Of a stretch of DNA of 36,150 nt, positions 35,910 through 36,150 are shown piece by piece. A program made the translations under genes and the position numbers. The notes under the pieces were generated by a model. It saw only the letters and a program-made list of their open reading frames with translations, had not been told where the DNA came from and made no database searches. Positions within the stretch are counted from its first letter, which is position 1; every line of letters begins with the position of its first letter. The DNA comes from a virus. The stretch is from the IMG/VR virus record IMGVR_UViG_3300010933_000069, positions 1 to 36,150 of that record. One strand, given 5' to 3'.

Positions 35910-36150
35910 CCATCATCGAACTCAGGTAGCAATAGATTTCAATATGAAGGTTATATTGGAGCGTAGCTTGCGCGCGCGCATGACGCGATTCCATTCTAAG
36001 ATTGCTATATCTTTTACAAAATCTGTTGCCCGCAATACAGGCGTGCCTGATTTTGAAGTGTATACTCCCGAGCTTGAAAAAATATTGGAAGCACATTACA
36101 TGCGAGTCGGTCGCGCTTTTGTTGATCGCGTCGATAGAATGATGAGCGAT
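35902..36150 (+). CDS. Partial head-morphogenesis-like protein
   Basis: ATG at 35902 overlaps the portal stop and the frame is open to the end of the window (83 codons). Basic helical sequence (NMKVILERSLRARMTRFHSK) then PDFEVYTPELEKILEAHYMR. In this position many HK97-type phages place a head-morphogenesis (SPP1 gp7-like) or protease gene. Too little is visible to decide. Confidence 0.55.
   Translation, partial: MTNHHRTQVAIDFNMKVILERSLRARMTRFHSKIAISFTKSVARNTGVPDFEVYTPELEKILEAHYMRVGRAFVDRVDRMMSD

Overview
The window is part of a tailed double-stranded DNA phage genome, or a closely related prophage. It carries a terminase pair, an HK97-type portal, a tail or fibre-like virion protein, a lysis cassette and a replication/recombination set, with tightly overlapping genes (ATGA, TAATG and GTGA junctions) and many very small proteins. 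A probable nested spanin pair and an M15-type peptidase endolysin point to a Gram-negative host. No integrase, repressor, rRNA, convincing tRNA or CRISPR array was seen. Both ends cut through virion genes, so the window is an internal slice or a circularly permuted map.

Layout. (1) 1-2876, rightward: end of an unknown gene, a virion (tail/fibre-like) protein, then lysis genes (small membrane protein, endolysin, holin-like protein, nested spanin-like pair, membrane protein). (2) 2877-3050: a GC-rich, hairpin-rich gap between convergent operons. (3) 3051-9010, leftward: a frameshifted HNH gene, a DnaE-type polymerase, a DEDD exonuclease, a MazG-like protein, a HAD phosphatase, an ATP-dependent ligase and small proteins. 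(4) 9029-9928: a structured noncoding stretch, an HNH gene, a leftward terminator and an inverted repeat. (5) 9929-14665, leftward: an array of small accessory genes, most preceded by the same kind of intergenic RNA/DNA element. (6) 14666-15121: a hairpin-rich noncoding gap. (7) 15122-22433, leftward: nuclease, SF2 helicase, HNH, RecB/Cas4-like nuclease, DUF669 ssDNA-binding-like protein, Sak4-like recombinase and small genes. (8) 22440-22780: a divergent control region. (9) 22781-30538, rightward: primase/helicase-like protein followed by about twenty small genes, including a probable Acb2/Tad1-type cyclic-nucleotide sponge, a DUF4326 protein, a PRTase-like protein, a second MazG-like protein and several zinc-binding miniproteins. 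(10) 30539-30843: a GC-rich gap with simple repeats. (11) 30844-36150, rightward: a nuclease, small and large terminase, portal and the start of a head gene.

Function. Primase, DnaE polymerase with a separate proofreading-type exonuclease, ligase and helicase form a replication core. Sak4-like ATPase, DUF669 protein and RecB-like nuclease form a recombination module. MazG-like, HAD and PRTase proteins probably adjust nucleotide pools. The small-gene regions probably hold host-takeover and anti-defence functions.

The most interesting signal is the repeated element in region 5. Each copy has a long hairpin (P2) inside a short outer stem (P1), and the 3' arm of P1 can instead pair with a downstream arm (P3) just before a conserved AAAGGGGTTAAG ribosome-binding box. 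The three arms covary between copies. The architecture recalls the start-associated sequences (SAS/ESAS) described in cluster K mycobacteriophages, but the sequence is different and the three-way covariation suggests a bistable RNA. Four genes are broken in informative ways: two need a +1 shift at the same T6-G string, one has an in-frame TAG and one an in-frame TGA.
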